A stretch of 64,000 nucleotides of DNA. It comes from Microvirga flocculans ATCC BAA-817 (lineage in GTDB: Bacteria; Pseudomonadota; Alphaproteobacteria; Rhizobiales; Beijerinckiaceae). Shown here in pieces: positions 1-10,168 of the stretch (position 1 is the stretch's first letter; the number at the start of each line of letters is the position of its first letter). A model generated the notes under the pieces. It was not told the DNA's origin. It ran no database searches and saw only the letters and a list, made by a program, of their open reading frames with translations. The position numbers were made by a program, and so were the translations under genes. Where the stretch lies: positions 1 through 64,000 of the forward strand of contig NZ_JAEA01000006.1 of assembly GCF_000518665.1 (NCBI RefSeq), written 5' to 3'.

Positions 1-6
1 CAACGG

Positions 7-34
7 CAGCGGCTGGACCGTTGTCCGGCCGCTG
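7..34 (-). terminator. Hairpin terminator downstream of tuf
   Basis: An 11-bp interrupted stem (CAGCGGC and GGAC pairing with GTCC and GCCGCTG, one mismatch) with a 4-nt loop lies 21 bp past the tuf stop codon on the minus strand. Any U-tract would fall off the window edge, so termination is inferred from the hairpin and its position. Confidence 0.55.
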
Positions 35-54
35 TCCTTTGATCCTCTGTGTGC

Positions 55-1245
<1,191 letters not shown>

Positions 1246-1307
1246 TGATTTCTACCTTACAGAGGCCAGGAACAAAAAACCCGAGGCGTCCCGATATTGC
1301 GGTTGCG

Positions 1308-1898
1308 CTATTTGCGCAAGAGCCAATTTCGATATTGCGTCGCATAGTTTTGGATGACCCGGTCGATGGGCTCACCCAGGAAAGCACTGTCAAGGAGCAC
1401 GCCGCCGATCCCCTGACCGGCCTGAGCTATGGCATTCTGCTCCGAAAAAGCCAGGACGACAGCCCCGGACCGGGCATCGACCAGGTCGACATCTGCCGTC
1501 AGGCGATGGTGCCCTCCGATCAGGATGCGCTGCGCCGCTGAGGCTATCTCGATATCCTTCACCCTGATCTCGAGCCGGACAGGGCGAGCTCCCTGCAATT
1601 CGTCCTTCAGGCTATTCTCAAAGGCCTGGCTCAGCTTGGCCGCAATCGTGCCGCGCAGATAGAGCTGCCCCTCCTCCGTCTTGGCGACCTCTTCCGCCTC
1701 TAATGCGGAACGGCCCTTCAGAGCCGCGAAGGCGCGCTCCCCGTCGCCCCACCAGATCCGGGCATTGGGCTGGAAGAACACGGAAACCGATTGAAGTTTC
1801 AGGGTAGAGACCTGATCGGGGGCCAAAGTATTCGATGCGGTCACGCAACCGCAGAGCAGCAACCCGAGGGCCGCCACCGCTATCAAACGGGAAAACAT
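1308..1898 (-). CDS. Putative lipoprotein, unknown function
   Basis: A 196-residue protein of unrecognised family. The N-terminus has Arg4, a hydrophobic stretch and a lipobox-like L-C-G-C ending at Cys18, so it is probably a lipoprotein; cysteine two places before the lipidated residue is unusual. The start at 1898 was chosen because GAGG sits 8 nt upstream; in-frame alternatives at 1904 and 1907 overlap that ribosome-binding site. The rest is soluble, with alternating hydrophobic residues typical of beta-rich domains. It precedes tuf by 62 bp on the same strand, but there is no sign the two form an operon. Confidence 0.75.
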   Translation of the reverse strand: MFSRLIAVAALGLLLCGCVTASNTLAPDQVSTLKLQSVSVFFQPNARIWWGDGERAFAALKGRSALEAEEVAKTEEGQLYLRGTIAAKLSQAFENSLKDELQGARPVRLEIRVKDIEIASAAQRILIGGHHRLTADVDLVDARSGAVVLAFSEQNAIAQAGQGIGGVLLDSAFLGEPIDRVIQNYATQYRNWLLRK

Positions 1899-1907
1899 GG
1901 ACATCAC

Positions 1908-2273
1908 CTCAACTCATGGGCCAGAGCCCATTTGAGAGTGTGATTATGTTATGTTGTTAAGTAGCACAACCGATGACTGATGTCGGAAACAAGCATCAGA
2001 CCCGTGCTTGCGGTGGCGGAGCGAGCCAAAGGGCCGACCTTCGAACGCGCTGGAGCCTTCATGCATTACGCATGGGAATGAAAAACCTTTGATTCGGCCT
2101 CATGGCAAGCACGTCCGCCCCAAGACGGTTGCGGTGGACGGACCCGGCCCGCTTCTGCACCGATGCGGTCGGTATATTCTTGTGCCGGTCATCTCCTTAC
2201 CCCATATCCGCGGCGGCACCCTGCTGCCACGCTTACCTCTTGAACCATCCCACCCGAGACATCCCGACACATC
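1908..2273. other. Intergenic region, no gene seen
   Basis: This 366-bp stretch between divergent genes has an AT-rich part near 1940-1970, which probably holds promoters for the lipoprotein gene. I saw no coding region, RNA or strong repeat. Confidence 0.5.
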
Positions 2274-2834
2274 ATGGACCAGATCCGCGAAAAGCAACCG
2301 GCCGCCCGGCCGGTCGATCTCCGGCCCTTGCCGGCCCTCATCTTCAGTTCACGCTGGCTTCAGCTGCCGCTCTATATCGGGCTGATCGTCGCCCAATGCG
2401 TCTATGTCTTCCTGTTCCTGAAGGAACTGGTTCACCTCGTCCTGCATGCCGCGGATTTCAGCGAATTGCAGATCATGCTCGTCGTGCTCGGCCTCATTGA
2501 CGTAGTGATGATCTCCAACCTCCTGGTGATGGTGATCGTCGGCGGCTACGAGACCTTCGTGTCCCGCCTCAATCTTCAAGGGCACCCGGATCAGCCGGAA
2601 TGGCTGAGCCACGTCAATGCCGGCGTCCTCAAGGTCAAGCTGGCCATGGCAATCATCGGAATCTCGTCGATCCACCTCCTGCGGACCTTCATCGAGGCCG
2701 GCTACGTGGGAACGGCGAAGAGCAACTACACGGAAACGGGCATCATCCTTCAGACCGTAATCCATTCGGTCTTCATCCTGTCGGCGATCGGCATCGCCTA
2801 TGTCGACCGGATGTCGCAGGCCGACCATGACTGA
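2274..2834 (+). CDS. UPF0114 (YqhA-like) membrane protein
   Basis: A 186-residue inner-membrane protein of the TIGR00645/UPF0114 type. Four hydrophobic segments are visible at about residues 28-50, 65-90, 118-140 and 155-175, including the characteristic stretch around LVMVIVGGYE and FVSRL. The biochemical role of the family is not established. It is a single gene with no obvious partner and a palindromic repeat immediately downstream. Confidence 0.85.
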   Translation: MDQIREKQPAARPVDLRPLPALIFSSRWLQLPLYIGLIVAQCVYVFLFLKELVHLVLHAADFSELQIMLVVLGLIDVVMISNLLVMVIVGGYETFVSRLNLQGHPDQPEWLSHVNAGVLKVKLAMAIIGISSIHLLRTFIEAGYVGTAKSNYTETGIILQTVIHSVFILSAIGIAYVDRMSQADHD

Positions 2835-2844
2835 AGCCATTTCA

Positions 2845-2867
2845 GGAAAAGTGGGAACCGGTTTTCC
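2845..2867. repeat. Extragenic palindrome (GGAAAA...TTTTCC)
   Basis: Six-base arms GGAAAA and TTTTCC flank a GTGGGAACCGG centre just behind the UPF0114 gene. Similar short palindromes with an AAAGTG or ACCGG core occur elsewhere in this window (39.4, 45.2, 36.3 and 41.0 kb), which points to a dispersed extragenic family. Confidence 0.55.
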
Positions 2868-3148
2868 ATCCGAAATGGCGGCCAGAAGGGGCTCGTGCAG
2901 CGGCTCGCCGCCACGACCATGCAACCGGCTCCATGCAGGGCGCCTTTTCAAGAGCTGCCTAAACCCTTGTAGCACGGGGCCTGAAGACCGATCTTCTTGA
3001 AATATCCCCGGCAGGCGGGAGGGGCGCCAGTCCTACCGCCTGCTCACCCTGCCCTTGCCGCTTTCCTGCCTTCCGAGGGTTGGAGAACGACGATGCGCAG
3101 GCCGACTTGCCAAGCCTTCCTTTCCGCCACCGCGCGACGGAGAAACCC

Positions 3149-3412
3149 ATGCGGATGACCTATATCGTCCATGCCGCCAGGACCGGCCGGAACCAGCCCT
3201 GGAACACACTCCTCAGGCTCGTCGCGGCGCTTGCGGCCGCCCTGGTCCTTCTGGTCGCCGCCTTCATCGGATTGGTTGTGGTCCTGCCCCTGCTCTTCAT
3301 CGGCGGCATCGCGCTGCACTTCTACATCCGCCGCAAGCTGCGCCAAGCCCAATCGAAGGCGGACGACGGCGTGATCGACGCGGAATACACCGTCATCGAG
3401 CGCCGCGAGTGA
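3149..3412 (+). CDS. Small membrane protein, unknown function
   Basis: An 87-residue protein with one long hydrophobic segment (about residues 25-60, possibly two close helices) followed by a basic stretch IRRKLRQ and an acidic C-terminus. Start at 3149 is supported by GGAG six bases upstream; a longer reading begins at 3080 without such a site. No family recognised. A perfect 14-bp palindrome (3422-3435) lies just after the stop codon, before the two tRNA genes on the other strand. Confidence 0.6.
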   Translation: MRMTYIVHAARTGRNQPWNTLLRLVAALAAALVLLVAAFIGLVVVLPLLFIGGIALHFYIRRKLRQAQSKADDGVIDAEYTVIERRE

Positions 3413-3487
3413 CCGCAGAAAAGGCAGGCCTGCCTAACGGGGGCTCTTGAAGAGCTGCTTTCCGAGTGGAGAGGGGAAGGTAGGGGA

Positions 3488-3561
3488 TGGAGCGGGTGAA
3501 GGGAATCGAACCCTCGTATTCAGCTTGGAAGGCTGCTGCTCTACCATTGAGCTACACCCGC
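3488..3561 (-). tRNA. tRNA-Gly (TCC)
   Basis: Seven-base-pair acceptor stem (GCGGGTG/CACCCGC), loop CTTCCAA giving anticodon TCC, TpsiC loop GTTCGATTC and an encoded 3' CCA. It is transcribed away from rlmB and lies 17 bp from tRNA-Tyr on the same strand, so the pair is probably cotranscribed. Confidence 0.97.
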
Positions 3562-3578
3562 ATGCTTCTCTGATTGGG

Positions 3579-3663
3579 TGGTGGGGGAAGTAGGACTCGA
3601 ACCTACGAAGGCATAGCCAGCGGATTTACAGTCCGCCCCCTTTGCCGCTCGGGACATTCCCCC
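3579..3663 (-). tRNA. tRNA-Tyr (GTA)
   Basis: Acceptor stem GGGGGAA/TTCCCCC, anticodon loop CTGTAAA giving GTA, the long class II variable arm expected for bacterial tRNA-Tyr, TpsiC loop GTTCGAGTC and an encoded CCA. It is the upstream member of the Tyr-Gly pair. Confidence 0.97.
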
Positions 3664-3855
3664 TTAGAACCCAACCCGAACGCATAACGCCGAGGCTGTT
3701 CCGCGGAGCGCTTCGCGTCGGTCGGCGCTCCGTGGCGCTCTTATGGTGAGGCGGATGGCCGGTGTCAACCTCAAAGCTGAACGAAATCGGATGGTCGTGC
3801 TCGCACCCGCCCTGTGCTATGGCCCCATTTCGACAACACACGAGATCCGAAGCCC

Positions 3856-4680
3856 ATGAGCGAGCGCCCTTTTTCTTCCCGCAAGCCCCGTTTCCAGCGC
3901 CCTCACGGGAAACAGGGCCGCCGCGACCACCAGAGCCGCCGGCCCAATTTCGAGATCGACACGACGATCCTGTACGGCTGGCACCCGGTCGTCGAGGCCT
4001 TGCGCAACGGCAAGCGCACGATTCGCCGCCTCCTCGCGACGGAGAACTCCGCCCGGCGCCTGAGCGAGGAGCTGGGCGCTTCCCTGCCTATCGAACCCGA
4101 GATCGTCCGCCCGGACGAGATTAACCGTCTCCTCGAGCCGGACGCGGTGCACCAGGGCCTCTATGCCGAGGCCGATCCCCTGCGCTCCCCATCGGTCGAG
4201 ACCTTGAGCGGGAAGCGGGTTGTGCTGGCCCTGGACCAGATCACCGATCCCCACAACGTGGGAGCCATCGTCCGCACGGCGGCCGCCTTCGATGTGGAGG
4301 CCATCATCACCACGGCCCGGCACAGCCCGGCCGCCACCGGCGTGCTGGCCAAGTCGGCCTCGGGCGGGCTGGAGCATGTGCCCTTCATGATCGTGCGGAA
4401 CCTCGGCGACACGCTCACGGCGCTCGGCGAGCGCGGTTTCCAGCGAATCGGCCTCGATTCCTCGGGCGAGGCCGATCTGGACGAGGTGAAGATCACCCTG
4501 CCCGTCGTTCTCGTCCTGGGCTCGGAAGGCAAGGGACTGCGCCAGAGAACGCGCGAATGCTGCGACGTGATCGGGCGTCTCGACATGCCCGGCGCCATCA
4601 AGAGCCTCAACGTTTCCAATGCCGCAGCGATATCCCTCTACGCCGTGGTCAAGGGAGCCGCCAGAAGCTCGGGCAAGTAA
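3856..4680 (+). CDS. rlmB: 23S rRNA guanosine-2'-O-methyltransferase, TrmH/SpoU family
   Basis: A 274-residue member of the SpoU (SPOUT knot) family, most similar in layout to RlmB, which methylates G2251 of 23S rRNA with SAM. The N-terminus is basic and disordered, then a substrate-binding domain (around residues 35-110, starting LYGWHPVVEAL). The three SpoU motifs follow: DQITDPHNVGAIVRTAAAF, LVLGSEGKGLR and NVSNAAAISLYA. The start at 3856 (MSERPF) matches the basic leader of related proteins; a longer in-frame start at 3814 has no support. It starts 192 bp from the divergent tRNA pair. Confidence 0.88.
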   Translation: MSERPFSSRKPRFQRPHGKQGRRDHQSRRPNFEIDTTILYGWHPVVEALRNGKRTIRRLLATENSARRLSEELGASLPIEPEIVRPDEINRLLEPDAVHQGLYAEADPLRSPSVETLSGKRVVLALDQITDPHNVGAIVRTAAAFDVEAIITTARHSPAATGVLAKSASGGLEHVPFMIVRNLGDTLTALGERGFQRIGLDSSGEADLDEVKITLPVVLVLGSEGKGLRQRTRECCDVIGRLDMPGAIKSLNVSNAAAISLYAVVKGAARSSGK

Positions 4681-4915
4681 TCGATGCGGCGCGGTAAGTC
4701 TTTGCCGTCGTTTGGCAATCGCATCGATTGCACAGCTCCTTAGACGGAAGTCGCAAATACCAATTGTGAATTGTGAAAAGAAAGCCCGGAGTTAGCTTCC
4801 TCTTCGATGGATTCTTGGCTGTCTCGGCAGCCATGACGCCTCGGTCCAAGCGCCCGCCCTGCGGGCTCGCGGCCCAGAACCCGGATCACCGGGCACATCT
4901 ATGGAAGGGAACCCT

Positions 4916-6631
4916 ATGGCTACAGCAGCTACCACGCCGCATTCGGCCGCCGCAGCGCGGCCGATGTCGCGGGAGGAAAAGAAGGTCATCCTGGCCTCCT
5001 CCCTCGGTACCGTCTTCGAATGGTACGATTTCTATCTCTACGGCTCCCTCGCCACGATCATCGGCGCGCAGTTCTTCTCCGCCTTCGACGTGACGACCCG
5101 TAACGTCTTCGCTCTTCTGGCCTTCGCGGCGGGCTTCCTCGTCCGTCCGTTCGGCGCCCTCGTCTTCGGCCGCCTCGGCGACCTCGTCGGCCGGAAGTAC
5201 ACCTTCCTGATCACCATCCTCATCATGGGCTTCTCGACGTTCTTCGTCGGCCTTCTGCCCAGCTACAACCAGATCGGCTGGGTCGCTCCGGTGGTGCTGA
5301 TCGCGCTGCGCATGCTCCAGGGCCTCGCGCTGGGCGGCGAATACGGCGGCGCGGCCGTCTACGTGGCCGAGCACGCCCCCGTCGGGCGCCGCGGCTTCTA
5401 CACCAGCTTCATTCAGACCACGGCGACCGTGGGCCTCCTGCTGTCCCTCGCGGTCATCCTCATTCTGCGCACCTGGATGGGCGAAGCGGGCTTCCAGACC
5501 GGCGAAGGCTATGCGATCGCCGGCTGGCGCATTCCGTTCCTGCTCTCCGTTCTGCTGCTCGGCATCTCGGTCTGGATTCGTCTCCAGATGCAGGAATCGC
5601 CCGCCTTCAAGAAGATGAAGGAAGAGGGGACCCAGTCGAAGGCTCCGCTCAAGGAGGCGTTCGGCCAGTGGGGCAACGTGAAGATGGTGCTCATCGCCCT
5701 GATCGGTCTCGCCATCGGTCAGGCGGTCGTGTGGTACACGGGCCAGTTCTACGCCCTGTTCTTCCTCCAGAGCATCCTGAAGGTCGACCTGCTCACCTCG
5801 AACGTGCTGATCGCCTGGTCGCTGATCATCGGCACCGGCGGCTTCATCGTGTTCGGCGCTCTCTCCGACAAGATCGGCCGCAAGCCGGTCATCCTCGGCG
5901 GCTGCCTGATCGCGGCGATCACCTACTTCCCGCTCTTCGGCGCCCTCACGAACGTCGTCAGCCCGAACCTGACCCAGGCCCTGGAAACGGCGAAGGTTCA
6001 GGTCGTGGCCGATCCCGCCTCCTGCGGCTCGGTGTTCGACCCGGTCGGCATCCGCACCTTCACCGCGAAATGCGACGTGGCCCGCGTGGCGCTCGCCCGC
6101 TCGGCGGTGAAGTACGAGCTCGTTCCGGCTGCGGCAGGCTCGCCTGTCAAGGTGACCTTCAACGGCAAGGAAGTCCCGGTCGCCGATGCCATTCCGGCCA
6201 ACATCACGGCCTTCACGGCTGCGGCGACAGAAGTCGGCTATCCGAAGCCGGGCGATCCGAGCATCCTGAAGGTCGGCGGCTTCTTCGCGGCCCTCGGCAG
6301 TGCCCAGGCCCTGAAGGCCATCGGCATCCTGACCCTCTTCGTGATCTACGTCACGATGGTCTACGGCCCGATCGCGGCGGCTCTGGTGGAGTTCTTCCCC
6401 ACCCGCATCCGCTACACCGCGATGTCCCTGCCCTACCACATCGCCAACGGCTGGTTCGGCGGCCTGCTGCCTCCGACAGCGTTCGCGATGGTGGCTGCGA
6501 CCGGCGACATCTACTATGGCCTCTGGTATCCGATCGTGATCGCTCTGGTGACCTTCGTGGTCGGCCTCCTCTTCGTGCCGGAGACCAAAGATCGCGACAT
6601 CATGACCTTCGAAGGCAGCGCGAAGCGTTAA
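4916..6631 (+). CDS. MHS-family major facilitator transporter with large periplasmic insertion
   Basis: A 571-residue inner-membrane transporter of the metabolite:H+ symporter (MHS) group. The signature near the N-terminus (SSLGTVFEWYDFYLYG) and the loop GALVFGRLGDLVGRK are diagnostic. The start at 4916 has AAGGGA five bases upstream. Between the ninth hydrophobic helix and the next, about residues 353-465, lies a roughly 110-residue soluble insertion with two cysteines, predicted periplasmic; standard MHS proteins are about 430-450 residues. The substrate cannot be told from sequence (organic acids or betaines are typical). A terminator follows. Confidence 0.88.
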   Translation: MATAATTPHSAAAARPMSREEKKVILASSLGTVFEWYDFYLYGSLATIIGAQFFSAFDVTTRNVFALLAFAAGFLVRPFGALVFGRLGDLVGRKYTFLITILIMGFSTFFVGLLPSYNQIGWVAPVVLIALRMLQGLALGGEYGGAAVYVAEHAPVGRRGFYTSFIQTTATVGLLLSLAVILILRTWMGEAGFQTGEGYAIAGWRIPFLLSVLLLGISVWIRLQMQESPAFKKMKEEGTQSKAPLKEAFGQWGNVKMVLIALIGLAIGQAVVWYTGQFYALFFLQSILKVDLLTSNVLIAWSLIIGTGGFIVFGALSDKIGRKPVILGGCLIAAITYFPLFGALTNVVSPNLTQALETAKVQVVADPASCGSVFDPVGIRTFTAKCDVARVALARSAVKYELVPAAAGSPVKVTFNGKEVPVADAIPANITAFTAAATEVGYPKPGDPSILKVGGFFAALGSAQALKAIGILTLFVIYVTMVYGPIAAALVEFFPTRIRYTAMSLPYHIANGWFGGLLPPTAFAMVAATGDIYYGLWYPIVIALVTFVVGLLFVPETKDRDIMTFEGSAKR

Positions 6632-6655
6632 GCGTCACGCCTTTCGGAAATAGGG

Positions 6656-6681
6656 AAGCCCCGCCTCACGGCGGGGCTTTT
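6656..6681 (+). terminator. Rho-independent terminator after the MHS transporter
   Basis: Ten-base stem AAGCCCCGCC / GGCGGGGCTT with a TCAC loop, followed by TTTTC. It separates the transporter from the convergent gene at 6704. Confidence 0.9.
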
Positions 6682-6703
6682 CATTAGGGAATGACGAAAT
6701 CCC

Positions 6704-7015
6704 TCAGTAGCAGGTCGCCACACGCCGGACGATCCAGCCCTCGCCCTCGACGAAGAGCTTTTTACGGGAAATCTCGCAGTTCGCTTTGCTCTCCGCGTCC
6801 GCCCTGATCGAAGACGTCGTCTCCACATCCTTGGCCGCAGAGGACATTGCCCTGTCCTTGGCCGGTCTGGCGGCAGCACTATAGGATGCATGCGACGCTT
6901 CGGCAGGCCCTGCCTCGAGCCCAAATCCCGCTATTGCCGCGAGAACGGCGAGAACCTTGAAGCCGGCGCCGCACCATGAAATCTTCGCCCGGGTGAAAGC
7001 CCCCGAAATCTTCAT
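6704..7015 (-). CDS. Secreted or membrane-anchored small protein, unknown
   Basis: A 103-residue protein starting at 7015 with GGAG eight bases upstream. It begins MKISGAFTRAK and continues into a hydrophobic segment (residues 15-35) that reads as a signal peptide ending in an AEA-type site. The mature part is polar, with two cysteines (ANCEISRKKLF and the penultimate residue of ATCY) and ends WIVRRVATCY. I recognise no family. Convergent with the MHS transporter. Confidence 0.65.
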   Translation of the reverse strand: MKISGAFTRAKISWCGAGFKVLAVLAAIAGFGLEAGPAEASHASYSAAARPAKDRAMSSAAKDVETTSSIRADAESKANCEISRKKLFVEGEGWIVRRVATCY

Positions 7016-7156
7016 CGCTTCAACTCCACGCTTTCTATTTGCCTGATAATTCCAGAAACGGGGGTTGGTTTCGGTGCGCCGGGACACTTAATATTTCGCT
7101 TTGCATGGAACTTGCGTCCCGCGCTGCAGGCTGCTACCTCAGCCCATGTGGATTAG

Positions 7157-7231
7157 GCCGGTGTAGCACAGCGGTAGTGCAGCGGTTTTGTAAACCGAAG
7201 GTCGGGAGTTCGATCCTCTCCACCGGCACCA
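7157..7231 (+). tRNA. tRNA-Thr (TGT)
   Basis: Acceptor stem GCCGGTG/CACCGGC, anticodon loop TTTGTAA giving TGT, TpsiC loop GTTCGATCC and an encoded CCA. It is followed by about 140 bp before a small open reading frame. Confidence 0.97.
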
Positions 7232-7373
7232 TACCTCCCTTCGAGAACCAGCGCCTCGGGAACGGGAAGACCTTATAGTCATCGGCCGGGGTAGCCCGCC
7301 TGCCCAGGCTAAACTTCAGCCGGATCCGGATAGCCTGACTCCAGCCGTGCCGTTGATCGTGCTGGAGGCGCAG

Positions 7374-7535
7374 ATGGCCGTATTCCTGCTGGATGTGATG
7401 GGTGCAGCCGCTATCGCCTCGGCGATCGTTGCCGGGATCATGGCGTCGCGTCTCTCCCGCGAAATGGCAGGGGTCGATCCCGGGCTCTCGGCGGCAGCAA
7501 GAGAGCATCTGCAGCGTGACGACGGATCACTCTGA
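7374..7535 (+). CDS. Small single-span membrane protein, unknown
   Basis: A 53-residue reading frame with a strong ribosome-binding site (GGAGG, five bases before the ATG). The first 30 residues form one hydrophobic helix rich in alanine and isoleucine, followed by a charged tail (SRLSREMAG...HLQRDDGSL). The site and composition favour a real gene; no family recognised. Confidence 0.5.
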   Translation: MAVFLLDVMGAAAIASAIVAGIMASRLSREMAGVDPGLSAAAREHLQRDDGSL

Positions 7536-7891
7536 CGTTTTCGCGCCGGCACGACTTCGGCGAAGCTTGCAACACGATTTGCCCGGTATCACGGCAGGGC
7601 CGCCGATGATGAGCAGCGCCCAGCCCCAGCCCTCCGAGATATCCCTATCGTCTTTCTCCATCCGCAGCCTCGGCGGCTCGGCCCTGGATTTTCCCTTTCG
7701 CTGGACCGACCGGCGGGGCGATGGGTTGTTCCGCCTTCGGCCTTGCCGAGGCAGGGCCGCCCTCTCGCACGGAAGCGTTTTCGGCGGGATGGATCCGGCC
7801 CCTCATCCAAAGAATGCGACAGAAGAAAAAAGAGAGGTTTCCTTGCAGGAGGAAAGGTCTTTAGAGAAGCCATGGAGGCCAGACACGATCC
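7536..7891. other. Intergenic region, no convincing gene
   Basis: These 356 bp before the second methyltransferase have open frames on both strands, but none with a recognisable start or protein-like composition. AGGAGGAAAGG at about 7847-7857 lies too far upstream to be the ribosome-binding site of the next gene. Confidence 0.4.
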
Positions 7892-8686
7892 ATGCCGTTT
7901 GCAATCTCAGACCCTGCCGACCCTCGCATCGAACCCTACCGCGCCGTTCGGGAGCGCGATCTCGTGGGGCGTCAGCACCGCTTCGTGGCGGAAGGCGAAG
8001 TGGTCCTGCGGGTTCTGCTCAGGCAATCCCGCTTCACCATCGAGTCTCTTCTCCTCGCGGAAGGGCGCGCGGAAAGCTTGAGCGACGCCCTCGCCCTGCT
8101 CCCTCCTGATGTGCCGGTCTATACGGCGAACCGGCAGGTCATGGACGCGATCGTCGGCTTCCCGATCCACCGGGGAATCCTGGCCATCGCCCGACGCCCT
8201 TCCCTGCCGCCGGTCGAAGAGATACTCGCGCAACTGCCTGAGAAGGCCCTTGTGGTCGGGCTGATCGGGTTGACCAACCACGACAACGTAGGCGGGATTT
8301 TCCGCAATGCGGCCGCCTTCGGAGCCGATGCGGTGCTGCTCGACCGGGAAACCTGCGATCCCCTTTACCGCAAGGCCATCCGGGTCTCCGTCGGCGGGGC
8401 CCTGGTCGTGCCCTTCACGCGCGCGCCGTCGGCAGAGGCCCTGCTGAGGGCTCTTGAGGCGGCTTCCTTCGAGGTGATCGCCCTGTCGCCTTCCGGCAAG
8501 GAAGTGCTCTCGCAGATCCGCCCGTCCCGGCGGACGGCCCTGCTTCTGGGCGCGGAAGGCCCCGGGCTTCCTCACGGCCTTCTCGAGAAAACCAGAAGCG
8601 TCTCCATCCCCATGAGCGGCGGGTTCGATTCCCTGAACGTGGCGACCACCAGCGGAATCGCGCTCCATCACCTCACGCACGGATAG
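7892..8686 (+). CDS. TrmH/SpoU family RNA 2'-O-methyltransferase
   Basis: A 264-residue second SpoU-family enzyme. The N-terminal region (residues 1-105) is the RNA-binding half. The SAM-binding knot has motifs VGLIGLTNHDNVGGIFRNAAAF, ALLLGAEGPGLP and SLNVATTSGIALHHL. The substitution NHDN for the usual NPxN, and its length, put it in the poorly characterised subgroup near TsnR/RlmB-like proteins, so the target RNA is not known. It is not adjacent to the other methyltransferase gene at 3.9 kb and is diverged from it. Confidence 0.85.
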   Translation: MPFAISDPADPRIEPYRAVRERDLVGRQHRFVAEGEVVLRVLLRQSRFTIESLLLAEGRAESLSDALALLPPDVPVYTANRQVMDAIVGFPIHRGILAIARRPSLPPVEEILAQLPEKALVVGLIGLTNHDNVGGIFRNAAAFGADAVLLDRETCDPLYRKAIRVSVGGALVVPFTRAPSAEALLRALEAASFEVIALSPSGKEVLSQIRPSRRTALLLGAEGPGLPHGLLEKTRSVSIPMSGGFDSLNVATTSGIALHHLTHG

Positions 8687-8770
8687 GTCCTCTCCGACTT
8701 GTGAAAAGGGGATCCCTTGTGTTCAACCTCGGCTGTTCTAGGGTTCGTGCTCTCACACCTGGAGACGTCC

Positions 8771-9757
8771 ATGACCATCACGCGCCGCACGATCATTGCC
8801 GGAACCGCGCTTGCCGCCGCCCCCCTTGGAGGTCCTGTCTTGGCCCAAACCGCTCCGTCCAGCCCTGCCCCTGCCCAGGGCTCGGCCTCACGCCAGGCTC
8901 CCGGCTTCTATCGCTACAAGGTAGGAGACATCGAGGTGACGGCCGTCAATGACGGCTTTGCCCAGCGCCCTCTCGAAGGCTTCGTCCGCAACGCGGAACT
9001 CTCCCAGGTCCAGCAGGCCATGCAGGAAGCGTTCCTGCCCGCGAACGCTTTGCCGATCACGTTCAACACCCTCGTGCTCAACCAGGGCGGACGCCTGACC
9101 CTCATCGATACGGGCAACGGCGACATGGGCGCCCCGACCACGGGCCGCTGGATGGCGAACTTCCGCGCGGCGGGCTTCGATCCCGCTCAGGTGAGCACCG
9201 TTGTCATCAGTCACTTCCACGGCGACCACATCAACGGCCTGCGCCTGAAGGACGGCACGGCGGTCTTCCCGAATGCCGAGGTCATGGTGCCGGCCGCGGA
9301 ATGGGCCTTCTGGATGGACGATGCTCGCATGAATCAGGCGCCCGAGGGCATGAAGGGCGCCTTCCAGGGCGTCCGCCGCGTCTTCGGCCCCATCGCCGGC
9401 GCCGTGAAGCGGTATGACGCGGACAAGGAGATCGTGCCGGGTCTCACGAGTATCGCAGCGCCGGGCCATACGCCAGGGCACACGGCCTACATGCTGTCAT
9501 CCGGCTCGGGCAAGCTCATGATCATGTCCGACACGACGAACCACCCCGCCCTGTTCGTCCGCAATCCCGATTGGGCCGCCGTCTTCGACATGGATGCGGA
9601 CCAGGCCCGCGCCACCCGCCGCCGCCTGCTCGACATGGCAGCTTCCGAGCGGGCGCAGGTCGCGTTCTATCACGCTCCGTTCCCGGCGACGGGCCATATC
9701 GCGAAGGACGGCAACGGCTTCCGCTTCGTACCGATGCAGTGGAGCCCGGCGGTCTGA
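8771..9757 (+). CDS. Tat-exported metallo-beta-lactamase-fold hydrolase
   Basis: A 328-residue MBL-fold protein. The N-terminus begins with a twin-arginine motif (TRRTIIAG) and hydrophobic segment ending in VLAQ, so it is probably exported folded to the periplasm. The zinc-binding HxHxDH motif appears as SHFHGDHINGL (about residue 147), with a further His in GHTPGHTAYML (about 232) and Asp in MSDTTNH. The start at 8771 is preceded by GGAGA. Related proteins are often called AHL-lactonase-like or PNGM-1-like, but sequence alone does not fix the substrate. It is convergent with cutA, 32 bp apart. Confidence 0.85.
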   Translation: MTITRRTIIAGTALAAAPLGGPVLAQTAPSSPAPAQGSASRQAPGFYRYKVGDIEVTAVNDGFAQRPLEGFVRNAELSQVQQAMQEAFLPANALPITFNTLVLNQGGRLTLIDTGNGDMGAPTTGRWMANFRAAGFDPAQVSTVVISHFHGDHINGLRLKDGTAVFPNAEVMVPAAEWAFWMDDARMNQAPEGMKGAFQGVRRVFGPIAGAVKRYDADKEIVPGLTSIAAPGHTPGHTAYMLSSGSGKLMIMSDTTNHPALFVRNPDWAAVFDMDADQARATRRRLLDMAASERAQVAFYHAPFPATGHIAKDGNGFRFVPMQWSPAV

Positions 9758-9789
9758 AACGCCGATCCGGCGCTCCTGTCAGGGATGCG

Positions 9790-10119
9790 CTAAGGCTCGC
9801 TCTTCGTGGTTTCTGCGATCAGCCACTCCAGGGTGGCGGGGTCCGCGCCGGTCGGCTCGATGAAGAGCACGATCGGCGTCTCATAGGGATGACGCTCCTT
9901 GAGCGTCCGATGCACCCGATCCTGAAGGTCCTTCCGGGTCTTCAGGATCGCGACCGCTTCCTGCCCGTGCTCGACGGCGCCCTTCCAGGCATAGACCGAC
10001 CGCATTCCCGGCAGAACGTTGATGCAGGCGATCAGCCCGTCGCGGACGAGCCCCTCCCCGATCGAGAGGGCGATGTCCACATCGGGAAAGGTCGTATAGA
10101 CGAGAAGTGGGCGATCCAT
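9790..10119 (-). CDS. cutA: CutA divalent-cation tolerance protein
   Basis: A 109-residue CutA1 homologue, a small cytoplasmic trimer with a ferredoxin-like fold and an uncertain role in copper tolerance. Family signatures include ACINVLPGMRSVYAWKG and YETPIVLFI. Start at 10119 (MDRPLLVYTT) gives the normal family length; upstream residues have no homology. It is divergent from nadK, 49 bp apart, so the two share a promoter region. Confidence 0.93.
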   Translation of the reverse strand: MDRPLLVYTTFPDVDIALSIGEGLVRDGLIACINVLPGMRSVYAWKGAVEHGQEAVAILKTRKDLQDRVHRTLKERHPYETPIVLFIEPTGADPATLEWLIAETTKSEP

Positions 10120-10168
10120 GCTATGCCTTCCATCCGCATCCTGCCGGAGGCAATGAGGGTAACTGGGC

